In this document: positions 24,478-35,315 of the stretch, piece after piece
Layout of the letters: each line of letters opens with the position of its first letter
Numbering within the stretch: the stretch's first letter is position 1
NCBI RefSeq assembly: GCF_042242105.1
Contig: NC_092016.1
Coordinates: forward strand, 3,085,501 to 3,149,500
DNA: 64,000 bases
Reading direction: 5' to 3'
DNA from: Pempheris klunzingeri
Taxonomy: Eukaryota; Chordata; Actinopteri; Acropomatiformes; Pempheridae
The notes under the pieces: generated by a model
The model's input: only the letters and a program-made list of their open reading frames with translations
Databases searched by the model: none
Told to the model about the DNA's origin: nothing
Translations under genes and position numbers: made by a program

Positions 24478-24576
24478 ATCGGCCAACTAAAAGTCGCCAC
24501 TGGTGGGAAACATGACGGCGTGACGTTTCAGCAGCGGCGGCAGCAGCAGGACCCTCAGCCTCCCTCACAGTCCCAG
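24478..24576 (+). promoter_or_regulatory. snupn: SNUPN promoter and noncoding first exon (inferred)
   Basis: CpG-rich DNA with GCAGCGGCGGCAGCAGCAG ends in TCCCAG followed by GTATCT at 24577, a good donor. The first coding exon begins at a 26112 acceptor with only 7 nt before its ATG, so an upstream noncoding exon must exist, and this is the best candidate. A CRE-like TGACGT lies at 24521-24526. A four-codon upstream ORF (ATG ACG GCG TGA, 24512-24523) would be in the leader if transcription starts upstream of it. Confidence 0.55.
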
Positions 24577-26111
24577 GTATCTATTAATATCGATTATTTA
24601 GCCAATATCATCAGTTACAATGTGACCAAACCCCCGTGGCTCGCTTTGACTCTGATGATGATGATGATGTAGCCAGCAGGCGTTCTAACTCCGTGACGCA
24701 ACGTTCTAGAACCCGCTGCTAACGGCCCACAGAATGTTAGCACGCGTAGCACGATGCTAGTGAGCCGCTGAGTTAAGTGGCTACATGTAGCCGTGTGTTG
24801 TGGAGGAGCTCCCGGGTCACTGGTGTGACAGCGATGAGGGCGATGAGTCGAGCCGATCTTACATTTTGTTTAGTGTTAGATCACCGTGAAGAGCTAACTA
24901 ACCAAGTGGAGCTCCTTCTGCTCCATCAGAGGAACTGCTGCTTGGTGTAGATGGAAGAAAATTAGTTTTAGTGAATGAGCACATGGTGTGTTGTTGACAC
25001 TGACTGGCATGTTGTGTGTTAAACTTACAGAGATCCCACAACACCCTGCGACAGCCAGAGACAGTCATGTGTATTAATGATGAAAAGATTAACTGATTTG
25101 TCAATAAAAAAGATCAGTTAATCATGTTAGTCATTTATCAAGCTGCAGAGCCAAACATTAGCTTGTTCCAGCTTCTTGAATTTGATGATTTGCTGGTCGT
25201 CTCCATATTAAATATTAAAGTTTTAGACAGAAAATAGAAGCAATCTGAGGAAAACTGTCTTAGCTATTGTTTCTATTAGGATATCTATGTAAAGAAATGC
25301 CTAAAAGGGCAAAATGATCTTTAAAGAAGCAGTTTAGAACCCTATTTATATTTAGTGTTTCCTTAAAGATTTAAGAATAAGAATAAGACCGCCTTTATTT
25401 ATCCCGGAGGAAATTGTTGTGCCAGAGTGTGGTACAGAGGTCGTCACAACAATACAAAATATTAAAATACAAAATTGAACAGAAACTTAGACACAATAAA
25501 ATACAATTAAATAGTCTGTCCCTTTTTTAAAACAAAAAGTACAGATTGAAAAGTACAAATTTGTGAGAAGTGTCACAGTGTGTGAGGTGAAGTGTGCAAA
25601 GTAAGTGAAACTGTACAGAATAGACTTTAACAATTAAATAAGATATGTGCAAAGTGCAAACTGCAAAACGGGAGACAAAGTGAAAGGGAATGACCTTAGA
25701 TGGAGCTGAGAGAAATGTCTGTGTGAACCAAAGCACAAAAAGTCTGAGACAACCGGATGTTAACTGGCAGGAGAAAAGCTGAACTGCCAGCATTTAGAAA
25801 ACGTCTGCTTATTCTTATTATGGACACACCTTTACCTCAGAATCACAAAAGGCAGCATCACTATTATAGTCCAACACCCCATTTAGATATTTACTGCATG
25901 GATATATATTCATATTTTGTAAATGCTGTAGTTTGCAAATATGAAACAGATCAATCCTGCAAGCTGCTGCAAAAGATTCTGAATGATGTGTCCTATTAAT
26001 AATGTCACTGCTTTCATTTGGTGATTTTTTTTTGTAATGGATTCATCAACCACATTTCCTTACAATGTAAAAATGCTCATAAGCTAACATGACCACTGTG
26101 TTGGTTTATAG
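24577..26111 (+). other. snupn: SNUPN first intron
   Basis: CpG-rich at its start (to about 24860), then AT-rich. It holds a second LINE-tail-like repeat at about 25366-25690. No gene seen. Confidence 0.55.
25366..25690. repeat. Interspersed repeat resembling a fish LINE 3' tail
   Basis: AAGAATAAGAATAAGACC, CTTTATTTATCCCGGAGGAA and a downstream run of short GTGCAAAGTG-like phrases are typical of the 3' part of fish LINE elements. It differs from the 23393 copy. Confidence 0.5.
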
Positions 26112-26118
26112 AGTCCCC

Positions 26119-26276
26119 ATGGATGACCTGACCCAAGCCCTCTCGGCCAGCTTCGCTGTGTCCAAGGAGCCCAACAGTACGGCCGCCCCCCACCCTCGGC
26201 TGGCCCAGTACAAGAGCAAGTACAGTGTGCTGGAGCAGAGCGAGCGACGCCGGCGCTTCCTTGACCTGCAGAAAAC
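26119..26276 (+). CDS. snupn: SNUPN coding exon 1 (N-terminal importin-beta-binding region)
   Basis: Residues 1-53. The exon proper starts at 26112 after TTTATAG and the ATG context is CCCCATGG. It ends AAAAC with donor GTAAAT. The basic [11 protein letters not shown] helix is the start of the IBB domain. Confidence 0.95.
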
Positions 26277-29200
26277 GTAAATACCCTTACATGTTTTAAT
26301 TGAAGAAGCCACGTTAGTTCACATTACGGAGCCTGCTCCTGTTCCTGTTCCTGTTCGGTTAGAAGTCCACCAATCAGGAGTCACTGCTCCAGATGAGTGC
26401 TTCTTTAACACATAAAGGTTTTCTGCCTGTTTTACTTGAGGATTGCAACATTAACAAGTTGCACACTTACAATTACAGTAATGGTTCTCAGCTACATCCC
26501 AGACATGATGATGCTTAAATTTAGAAAGCACTTAAAGAATGATTTGATGGACTTGGTGAAATGAAGAATTCACTGTATGCAGATTCACTGAGTTTAGACT
26601 GAAGTTTAAAGGCCACTATGTCTTGTGTTCATCATTAAAATAATGCCACGGTGCAAGTATCTGAATGAGCCTTTGTCTCCCATCACTTACCTCAGTAAAA
26701 GGTTAAACTACGTCAACCATGCGCGGCGCCTGGCCGACGGGGACTGGACGGGGGCGGACAGCGATGGAGAGGAGGCCGCGATGGAGAAACAAGACGAGGG
26801 GGAACGGGAGCAAGATGGCAACACCGAGGAAGAGGGGATGGAGATTGAGAGGAGGAAGCTACCAAAACATTATGCCAACCAGGTCAGTTTTTGATGCGTT
26901 ATGACTCTTCTTCACGTTACACCTTGTGCTTGTCTGCTGCTTTCTTCATTTGAACCAGCAGAGGGCGCATTTGTTTCTTGAATGGCAACAGATTTCACCG
27001 ACAAAGTTCTCGTTCACCCTCAGATCATGCTGTCAGAGTGGCTGGTTGATGTGCCATCAGAGCTGGACACCGATTGGTTGATGGTGGTCTGTCCCGTGGG
27101 GAAAAGATCTCTCATTGTTGCATCTAAGGTAAGAACTTGTGCTCCTACCTCTGTTTCTCAGTCTGTCCCTGAGGTCCCTCACTTGGAGGAAGTAGATAAT
27201 TATTTCAAAGCAGCCTCTTGTCGGCTTTCGAACTGGTTTCCATCCCCGCTGTTTTTGATGCGACGTCTTTCAAAAGTAATTACAGTTTCAACATTTGATT
27301 TAGATGAACAACAGCAACAGCATCTCTCTGATTTGAATGCACTGTCACAACGTTTGGACGTATTGCTTGCAGCTTCCACAATGAAGCCCCAGTATTGAGC
27401 AGAGAAAGATGAGTAACTGTACTCAAATTTAACAACGTGGGTGAACAGTTAGGAAGATTTGTCCTGAACTTGAAAAGTAGAAATCAGCAAGCATCAAGCA
27501 ATTTCATTATGACAGTGTAAAGATGTGGATTTGTATCTGTAAGGTGTAAAATCAGTACCATTAGTATGTGACATGACTACAAGAATGTAACTCAAAAAGA
27601 AAAAAGGGGGTTGGTCTTGACACAGAGGTTAAGGAGTTAAGATAACTTGAAAAAGAAAAAAGCAAGTTGTGCATGACACACAGGCAACACAACACAGTGA
27701 TCATTGTGCTGAGCCACGCTGTGTCTCATCATTCATTTGGTGGTAAGAGAAGTTATCATCACGCTGATGTAAGCATGAATATGTCACTGGGTTGTAATAC
27801 AGAAACAAACAAAAAAAAAAAAGGTCTCTTTGCTGGAAAGGCTCCTGGTGAAAAGTACATGATGGTTGTGCTTTGTGTAATATTTTACCAATGTTCTCCC
27901 ACTCTGAAGCCTCAGCCTCTGAGTGTCATTTCTAGAGCGGTAATATCAGTAGTATGCAGCCGTGGTTTCCAAACTTAATGTCGTGTAAAGGTACGGGGGC
28001 CTCAGAGCAGCTTGGCTGCGAGGAAATGATATGATTTAGTGCAAAAGCCGTCTGGCTGTTCTGCAACATTCTTAATCTGTCCCCGTTAAGCCCACGGCAT
28101 CAGGATTAGGTCCGCAACAATTATTTTCATTATCGATTCATCTGTTGATTAATTTAGTCTGTGTTTAAAAAAATAGAGAAGAAAATGGCACTGGCTGCTT
28201 CTCAGAGGCCACAGTGATGTCTTCAGTTAGCTTTTACTTGTCTGACTAACAGTATAAAACCATATTATATTTACACATTCAATTTACTGTCATATGTGAA
28301 ATCAAGAAAAACAGATATTAGACTTTAGAATCCAGATTTGGGACTCAGGTTGGATCCACGGTGACCAAGTATAATTATCTTCTTATAAAATACTGAAAAA
28401 ATGAACTTGTAGTCGCAACTCTGAGGCTTTTTTTCTGTGCTGGTGTTCTCATGTTGTATCAGCGCTGTGGTTTATGAGTACTGAAAAAGCTTCTCAGCAT
28501 TACATGCACATTAGTCGTAGCTCTGGTGCAACACGCCTGTCCGGTCATACTGGCCCCAGATGACTCCCAACACACTAACTGTACTAGAGTCACTGACACC
28601 CAACACCCTGTGACGCAGCCATCTCTCACGTCAAAATGTCTTCCGGTTCCTCATTCATTCATTCATTCATGCTTCATCCAGTGGTTTCCGTTGCTGGAGG
28701 AACGAGATGTGTGTCATCTGTTAGCCAGCATTCATGTGTAGTTCAAAACTGTGCAGCTAACTTATTCTTAACCTATTCAACTAACGAGTGTGTAATACTC
28801 CAGCACTGTACTAACATACCTGTACTAACTGTATGTCGTGCACTGAACCCTCTTGGCATCAGGTGTTTTCGTGACATTTCGTGATGTCGTGCTAATTACT
28901 GATTTGCTAATCATCACTGTTGTCAGCATGAAGTCAACCAAATACTCCGAGCACCATAAATATACATTTTATTAAGTATGAATTTGTGACTTTCAGGAGG
29001 ATCTACTCATTTTTGCATCGTGGACAATCCCATTTTTCCTGTTTAGAATCCCATACTGTAAATCATTGGAGCTGCAGGAACATTACCTCATGTAGGAACC
29101 TCAAACGTTTCCTATTTCTAAAGAGAAATCACTGAATTTGTTGAGTTCAAGAAAGGATGCACTCATTTGTACTGTATAGTATTAGTACGGAGAAGGTAAG

Positions 29201-31514
29201 GCCACTCTGTTATTTCCACCTGGGAGCAGCTGACTTTGGGGTAACTTGTCTCATAAATCATCTGTGTTTCTGACTGTCTCTTTTCTAAAGGGTTCCACTG
29301 CAGCGTACACTAAAAGCGGCTACTGTGTGAACCGTTTCCCCTCCCTGCTGCCCGGTGGGAACCGGCACAACTCGGCCATGGGAAAAGGTAGGTGGGCCTG
29401 CTGCATGTGGAGCGAATAATAGAGGACTGGAGTGTTTCTCTCTCTGACAGCCGCTCGACGTGTTAATGTTCTTATACCAGAAGCTAAAAATGAAACAACA
29501 AGACTCCCACTGCATCAGAAAACATTATCAGTTAGCCCTTGTGTCAGTAGATTAGTATTTGTTTCATGTTTACAAGTAATCTCATCATTTGACCACATGA
29601 CTGGATCCATTACTGCGAGTGACAAACATCCATTTCTCTGGAAGAACTGTCGGGTAACATGAGGCTGTGTGATGGAAACACTCAAACATGTATACACAGA
29701 AAGAGAGAGGAAAAAAACAGCGTTTGTAAATGTGAAACCGGACATGAGTTCTATGTTTTTTGGGTGTCAGTGTCATAAAAATGCCCATTAAATTCTGTCG
29801 AACGTTCCCTCGACCCTCCCTGATGGTTCACTGGTAATACATTGCTGTATCAACATAAGAGCAAACATAGACTGAATTCGATATAAATGTTTTTATGTAC
29901 TTGTCCCTTGAGTCCCATCTTTTGTGCCAGCATCAATCAATCAATCAATAATCCATGCACACACAGTATGTTGAATGAGGCAGTAAAAGTCTTTCTCCTG
30001 CTTTTTTTTTTTTTTTATTCAGTAAAATGTTGTGATAATATGGGATGCTGAATGAGTTTTATACCTTTTTGTATGTGCCCCATCCAGACTACACCATCCT
30101 GGACTGTATTTACAGTGAGGTGGACAGAACGTACTACATCCTGGATGTCATGTGCTGGAGAGGCCACCCGGTCTACGACTGCCCAGTAAGACTGCCTTCT
30201 AATCCTCCAGCAATCCGGGAATGCTTGTCTAATTGCTTAAGTAGCAAAGTCTGGGCCACAGATGTGCGTTTTCTTTGCCACGTTGCCCATCCCATTGGCT
30301 CGGAGGAGTTGGTTTTTTTTTTTTTGTTTACAGCACTTGTTTTCTCATCAACAGACCGAGTTCCGTTTCTTCTGGCTCCAGTCCAAAGTCCAGGAGGCGG
30401 ACGGCCTTTCGGAAATCGCCAAACGCAACCCTGTGAGAAAGAGCACCAGGGATGGAGCCTCTTCACTCCATCTCCCATTTGTCCCTCCTAGTTTTCACTA
30501 CTTCGTTATGTTATGTGAGACGCTGCAACATGTTTGTTCAATCTGCAATTTGAATTTGTTTTGCTTTATGCGTCGCTGCCTTATTTCCACATATGGGACA
30601 TATAAAGTCCTGAACTTGAACTTAAACATCCTCAGGGGAAAATGAGACAAAGGAAAATGAAAGGCTCCCCAATTGCCATCTCTGGTACTAATTGTGCTCT
30701 AAAGTGGTTATTACACACAAATCTTGAAGATTATGCCGCTTTTAAGGCGGCTTGAACTTTGAGTTCAAGTTCCACCTCTTAATCTTCAGCGTCTGTGTGG
30801 TACAGCCCAGTAGGAGCTAAATCAGGCTTAGTCCCTGGAGAGCACACAAACTATTGGAGAGCAGTTTCTCACATTTGACAAGAAGACAAATTGTGTGTAG
30901 GAACTAACAACATGCTGCTCTGGTTTTGTTCGGTCCAACAGTTCCGGTTTGTGAGCCTCCAAAGCACCGACTGCACAGCGGAGCTGATTCAGAAAGCTCT
31001 GGCAGCTGAGTACAGCTTCAGCGTAAGAAAAGTTCTCTTGTTCTTCAAGGAGTCGGATAAATGCTGCAAATGTTCCGTGTGCTGTTGTGTTCAGGAGGTC
31101 ACTTAGTACCTTTTTATGACACACAAACACAAATCCAGTCTGTGTGCCTCTCATCAGGCTTTGATTAGTTGAACTCTGCATTTCTGGCTGCAGGTGGATG
31201 GTCTCCTCTTCTACCACCGCCAGACCCACTACACCCCCGGCAGCACCCCTCTGGTGGGCTGGCTTCGCCCCTACATGGTCAGCGACATCTTGGGCATAGA
31301 GGTCCCTGCAGGACCCCTCACCGCCAAGCCCGAGTACGCCAGCCACCAGCTGCAGCAGATCCTGGAGCACAAGAAACCATCGAGCGAGGTTCGTCCAGCC
31401 AACAGAAGCGGGGGCTATGAGCTAGAGTACCTGTCCACCCCGATCCAGGACGGAGAGGACACTTTTAACTTTCTGAATCAAAAGCCCATAAGGGAAGCAC
31501 ACATGGAGCTGTGA
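26119..31514 (+). CDS. snupn: SNUPN, snurportin-1, U snRNP nuclear import adaptor, eight coding exons
   Basis: The coding exons are 26119..26276, 26696..26882, 27024..27128, 29291..29387, 30088..30185, 30355..30432, 30942..31022 and 31194..31514. They total 1125 nt, 374 aa (human about 360). All junctions are GT-AG and phases agree. Snurportin binds the trimethylguanosine cap of U snRNPs and bridges them to importin-beta for nuclear import. The N-terminal importin-beta-binding region (about residues 10-72) contains [22 protein letters not shown] and [11 protein letters not shown]. The cap-binding core follows, with [29 protein letters not shown] and GWLRPYM; Trp291 corresponds to the cap-stacking Trp276 of the human protein. 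The acidic linker at about 70-105 is longer than in human. The start is the first ATG after the exon acceptor. An upstream in-frame ATG at 26089 lies in the intron and is not used. Confidence 0.96.
26696..26882 (+). CDS. snupn: SNUPN coding exon 2 (rest of IBB, acidic linker)
   Basis: Residues 53-115. It follows the acceptor CCTCAG and restores [15 protein letters not shown] glutamate- and aspartate-rich linker follows, then KLPKHYANQ at the donor GTCAGT. The linker is where fish and human proteins differ most. Confidence 0.95.
26955..26968 (+). promoter_or_regulatory. Candidate CTCF-type site
   Basis: CCAGCAGAGGGCGC matches the vertebrate CTCF core CCASYAGRKGGCRS at all 14 positions. It is in the 141-bp SNUPN intron 26883-27023, just upstream of the next exon. 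Binding is not shown. Confidence 0.5.
27024..27128 (+). CDS. snupn: SNUPN coding exon 3
   Basis: Residues 116-150, [13 protein letters not shown] to [13 protein letters not shown], 35 whole codons. Acceptor CCCTCAG, donor GTAAGA. This is the beginning of the cap-binding fold. Confidence 0.95.
27129..29290 (+). other. snupn: SNUPN intron between coding exons 3 and 4
   Basis: 2.2 kb, AT-rich, no recognised gene; a (CATT)n run at about 28656-28671. Confidence 0.7.
29291..29387 (+). CDS. snupn: SNUPN coding exon 4
   Basis: Residues 151-183, [16 protein letters not shown] then [10 protein letters not shown]. Acceptor TAAAG, donor GTAGGT. The KSGYCVNRF and LPGGNR motifs are highly conserved in the cap-binding core. 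Confidence 0.95.
29388..30087 (+). other. snupn: SNUPN intron between coding exons 4 and 5
   Basis: 700 bp. An ATCA tetranucleotide run lies at 29933-29950 and a poly-T at 30003-30017. Nothing else recognised. Confidence 0.7.
30088..30185 (+). CDS. snupn: SNUPN coding exon 5
   Basis: Residues 183-215, [17 protein letters not shown] and [14 protein letters not shown]. Acceptor CATCCAG, donor GTAAGA after CCA. Confidence 0.95.
30355..30432 (+). CDS. snupn: SNUPN coding exon 6
   Basis: Residues 216-241, [12 protein letters not shown] to IAKRNP, 26 whole codons. Acceptor CAACAG, donor GTGAGA. Confidence 0.94.
30433..30941 (+). other. snupn: SNUPN intron between coding exons 6 and 7
   Basis: 509 bp, AT-rich. 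ACATATAAAGTCCTGAACTT near 30598 may be a degraded repeat tail. No gene. Confidence 0.6.
30942..31022 (+). CDS. snupn: SNUPN coding exon 7
   Basis: Residues 242-268, [14 protein letters not shown] to EYSFS, 27 whole codons. Acceptor CCAACAG, donor GTAAGA. Confidence 0.94.
31194..31514 (+). CDS. snupn: SNUPN coding exon 8 (last, with stop)
   Basis: Residues 269-374, [26 protein letters not shown], then [11 protein letters not shown] and a variable polar tail ending AHMEL. Stop TGA at 31512-31514. Trp291 and the surrounding [10 protein letters not shown] stretch form the cap-binding site in the human structure. Confidence 0.96.
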   Translation: MDGLLFYHRQTHYTPGSTPLVGWLRPYMVSDILGIEVPAGPLTAKPEYASHQLQQILEHKKPSSEVRPANRSGGYELEYLSTPIQDGEDTFNFLNQKPIREAHMEL

Positions 31515-32215
31515 GGGGGGGGGGCGGCGGTTCTTAACGAGATGCAGATTGCCAACTGTGTGTTTCTGAGTGGTGGCGGCCCACATACGGCTCTTTAGAA
31601 TGGCTGCTGAATGGTTTGCACATCTGACCAATTGCAGAGCAGGGCTAATTCTAATCTGGCACTGCTCAGGACGCCCTCAGCATGCAGATCAGTCCAGCTC
31701 TGTTATATATACATATGCGTTTTTATTTGGTGAAGTCTGCCGTTTACATCCGTGCTTTTACCTGCCACACAGCTCCACAACGGACTGGTGTCTCTGAGAA
31801 TGACTGCACAGTCTTTAGCCACTATAATTAATGAGTCACGGTCCCTTTTTATAACAAGAAAGATGCATGCCATCGAAAAAAAGAGGACGACAGGGCTCTT
31901 GTGTGAGAGATGCTCTAAAGTGCAGCACGGTGAATTCTGTGGTCGCGTCATTTCGCTGCTCTGCACTCAAAAACGTGTCCCGCATAAGAGACGTCTTCGC
32001 TGCTGTCGGTTGTTTGTACGTCACTGATGTCACAAACTGTCGCTGATGCTTACTAACAGAAAAATACAGGCGTTTTCAGCGGAGCGATAGTCTGAGCATG
32101 ATGGTCACAAACTACAGCTGTGACACGGACTTTTACAAAGTTAGCGTTGGATTTAAAATTGCTTAGAAGATGTTTTAAAGTGTATGTTTCTAAATAAACG
32201 TTTTTTTTTATAGAC
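31515..32215 (+). other. snupn: SNUPN 3' UTR (inferred)
   Basis: It starts with a G-rich run just after the stop codon. A canonical AATAAA at 32193-32198 with a T-rich stretch 5 nt downstream makes this a likely poly(A) site, giving a UTR of about 0.7 kb. Confidence 0.6.
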
Positions 32216-32934
32216 CTAAACTCTCCGCATCTGGATTGACGGCTCAGAATTGGTTCAATCTTTTAAGAGAGACATTTAAAATGGGATTTTATTTTTTTTC
32301 AGGTTTTAAGAAAAGCAAGTATTGAACAGATTTCTAACATGCTCCTTTAATTGAACTTTAGGTCATTAATATGTCAAATTAATCTGTCAAGTCCGTCACT
32401 AAATGGTGGTTGGTTGATGTGTGAAATGAAGGCAGCTAATTGACACCAGTTATACAGTAAAGTGGAGATAAAATTGAATTTTATTTAAAGAAAAATCACT
32501 TCAATCCCTTCAGACTAGAGCGAACACGTCCTGTCAGTAGAAGTGTGAGTAGCTGATGTTCCAGTATCTGGTGAGACGTGAGTCATACTGCTGATACCAG
32601 CGCTCCTCAGCACAATTCATGAGCATCTCTTCCCCTCTGCGCTGAGCTTACTGTGTCATTTGTAAAACTGCGAAGAGCTGGGCGGAAACAGTCGACAGGA
32701 AAAGACATGAAAGTTTCAGCGACCTGTGCCAACCTGTCCTCTGAGAAGATCGCTGCCTCAGGTTAGCAAATCTTGGCCTCCTGAGGTGGTTTACAATGTG
32801 GAAGCTAGAGAAGGGAGGCAAACAGGCTCTGGTTTCTGAGCTTTCACTGAGGATACAGTTTTATTTATGTGCGAGTGATCAATAAAATGACTTTAAAGCA
32901 GTAGTGGTAGCTATAAAGGAACAATCCACTCTAA

Positions 32935-33480
32935 AATATTGTTGTGACTTTTCAGTCCACTGCTTTGATTCAGAAATATCTCACCAACTGTTGCCATAAA
33001 ATCTTGTATAGACATTCATGGTCTCCAGAGGAGACTTTTCCTCTTGTGCTCTCAGCAGATCAAAGTTTTAGCTCGTCTGGGACGAACAGGTTTTCCAACG
33101 GACGTTTATGGTTTACATTTATCTTGACTTTTCCTGCAGCGCCACCTTGAGGTTGACGCTTGTGGCACTGAAATGTCTCAACGACTGTTTGATGGATTGT
33201 GATGATATTTGTGGCAGACATTCACGTCCCCTCCAGGAAGAACTGAAATAACTTAAATAACCCCGTAACTGTTAGAACAACAAATTATAATCTGTCTAGT
33301 TTCAGTTAATGACAAAACACCTGCCACCTGCTTAACTCAAGGCCACAACGTGCGAAAATAAGATGGTGAAAAAATATAACTTCTTTCCATCAGCAGCTAA
33401 ACATCGTCAGTGTTTAGATGAATGTAGCGTGTTAGAGCTTGGCTGCTGAGTCTAACTCTTTTAACAGTATGATTTTTGGG
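32935..33480. repeat. Dispersed teleost repeat
   Basis: Phrases such as TAGACATTCATGGTCTCCAG, CCTGCAGCGCCACCTTGAGG, TTGATGGATTGTGATGATAT and GACATTCACGTCCCC follow the order of a repeat frequently seen in fish (two related halves). Boundaries are approximate. Confidence 0.5.
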
Positions 33481-33537
33481 CTTGCTGGTTATTTGAAGAT
33501 ATATTTTGAGTCCCAGTTGCAGATAATTACAGACATA

Positions 33538-33925
33538 CACTCCTCACAAAAAGTTAGGGATATTCAGCTTTCAGGTGAAATTTCAGGATGAACCTAAAAT
33601 GCATTCTCACCTTTCCAGGTGAACTTAATGTGACCTTCTCTAAACCTTTGAATGCACATGTCCAACTGTTCAGTGTCTCAGTACTTTCTGCACCAGCTGC
33701 TGTTCTCTAACAAGAAGCTTACACTGAAAATGTTTTGTTGTGGTATACCTACCACTGTTGTTAGATTTTCTTTCAATAAATAGTTTAAGATGAATAAAAT
33801 CACCATTGCATGCTTCTACTTAAATGCCCTACTTTCATGATATAATATCACTGTAACATTCACTTTTTACATTTTCCATATATTTCACCTGAAAGTCGAA
33901 TATCCCTAACTGTTAGTGAGTAGTG
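33538..33925. mobile_element. TA-flanked nonautonomous DNA transposon, short copy
   Basis: Ends CACTCCTCACAAAAAGTTAG and (reverse) CACTACTCACTAACAGTTAG; the inverted repeats continue as GGGATATTC and CTTTCAGGTGAAAT. TA flanks both ends (33536-33537, 33926-33927), as in Tc1/mariner insertions. The 388-bp copy is colinear with the 702-bp copy at 51368 but lacks its middle. No ORF. Confidence 0.8.
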
Positions 33926-34943
33926 TATTTTAGAATCTGGCTGTAAAGGATCTTGTGTTTTACCTTTTTTAGTATCAAACAGTACGTAGGCCTATCTCTT
34001 TTCTAGAAACATCAACAAAAATCCCATAATAAAAAACTAAATGTGGAAAGGGCATTGTTATCATCACCCCTCGCAGCCTCACTAGACCAGCATGCATTGC
34101 AGCTAAAGGGCACGTAGTGTTTTGTGTGTGTGCCACTACTCACTCTTTCTGCTCTGGAAAAAAAAAAAAAAAAATGTTGTTTTCTCCTTTTCTTGCTCAT
34201 ACATGGTTATCGTTATTGCTCTCCCCACCTACACGGAACACCAACAGGTGAAAATAACACGTTGACAGTCCCTCTGTGGAGACTGTTCTAGCTCATTCTG
34301 GGAAACATGAGAGCACAGTGGAGGAAGGTGCACGATGCAGCTGCACACCACAACTACGATATGGTGTCACACCATAACTCCTGGAAAGCGTTAAACATCA
34401 CAGAGTGACAGTCGACAACAGTTCTAGTTGATAACGCTGTGTTTTGGTGACATTTCACTTCTACCTAAATGCAGAGAAGGACAAAACAAAACAAAAAAAA
34501 AGATAAAGGTTATAGCAGTGTTGATGTGGTTTCAGATAAATCAGATTTGAAGGGGTTGAATTTTCCATATGATGATACTCCAGAAAACTATGAGCAACGT
34601 TTCCATGTGGTTTTATTTTTCCTCTCCCGCTGTTTGATCGCATCTGTGGTGAAAACGTGTGCCAACACAGTATATGTCAACTTTCTCCAGAGAGGACCGA
34701 AGTGTTCGACTCCCCCAGAGCTCCAGTATTTCAGAACAAGACGTTTGTTCGAGTACAATCTGTTTTTTTTTTTTGTTTTTTTTTTTCTTTCTATCACACT
34801 CAGACTGAGAGTCCTGTCAAAGAGAGCAAAGTCAGGCATGTGGTTAGTGCAAGAATTCAGCTATTAGTCAGCAGCGCCGATCACTTTCCAGGAACTGAGC
34901 ACCTGTCAGTCCACGGTTACACTTCTTAGAGCGCCCTCAGTCT

Positions 34944-34945
<2 letters not shown>

Positions 34946-35001
<56 letters not shown>
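34946..35001. repeat. (CA)n microsatellite
   Basis: Pure CA run of about 28 units. Confidence 0.97.
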
Positions 35002-35004
<3 letters not shown>

Positions 35005-35214
35005 ACAGTGTTGGTTTACGCTTCTCAGATCTCTATGAAAGCCCTTTTACAAGACCTCTGAGGAAGTTTCTCCTCAGCACCCGTCAGACACATGATGTTT
35101 AGCCGACTCAGTTGGTAAACACTTCAACTATTAATGTCTGAAAAGAGTCTCTGAATATTTAAATACTCATTTTAAATAGTGATAAAAAAAAAATGGTACC
35201 ACTTTCATATCTGC

Positions 35215-35315
35215 ACGGTAAATACAAGCCACAGACTGGAAACAGGGGCAGCAGCTGACAAAATCCACCTACCAGCACCTCTACAGCTCATTAACGTGTT
35301 AATTAGTGAATCCCC
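35215..35315. mobile_element. Fragment of the fold-back MITE family
   Basis: GACTGGAAACAGGGGCAGCA, ACAAAATCCACCTACCAGCA, then CTCATTAACGTGTTAATTAG is the internal order of the family whose copies lie at 6485 and 36590. Only one side is present. Confidence 0.55.

Noticed and set aside
26089..26118. In-frame upstream ATG extending SNUPN by ten residues
   Set aside because: It lies before the TATAG acceptor at 26110-26111, inside the intron; the family begins at the M-D-D-L start used here.
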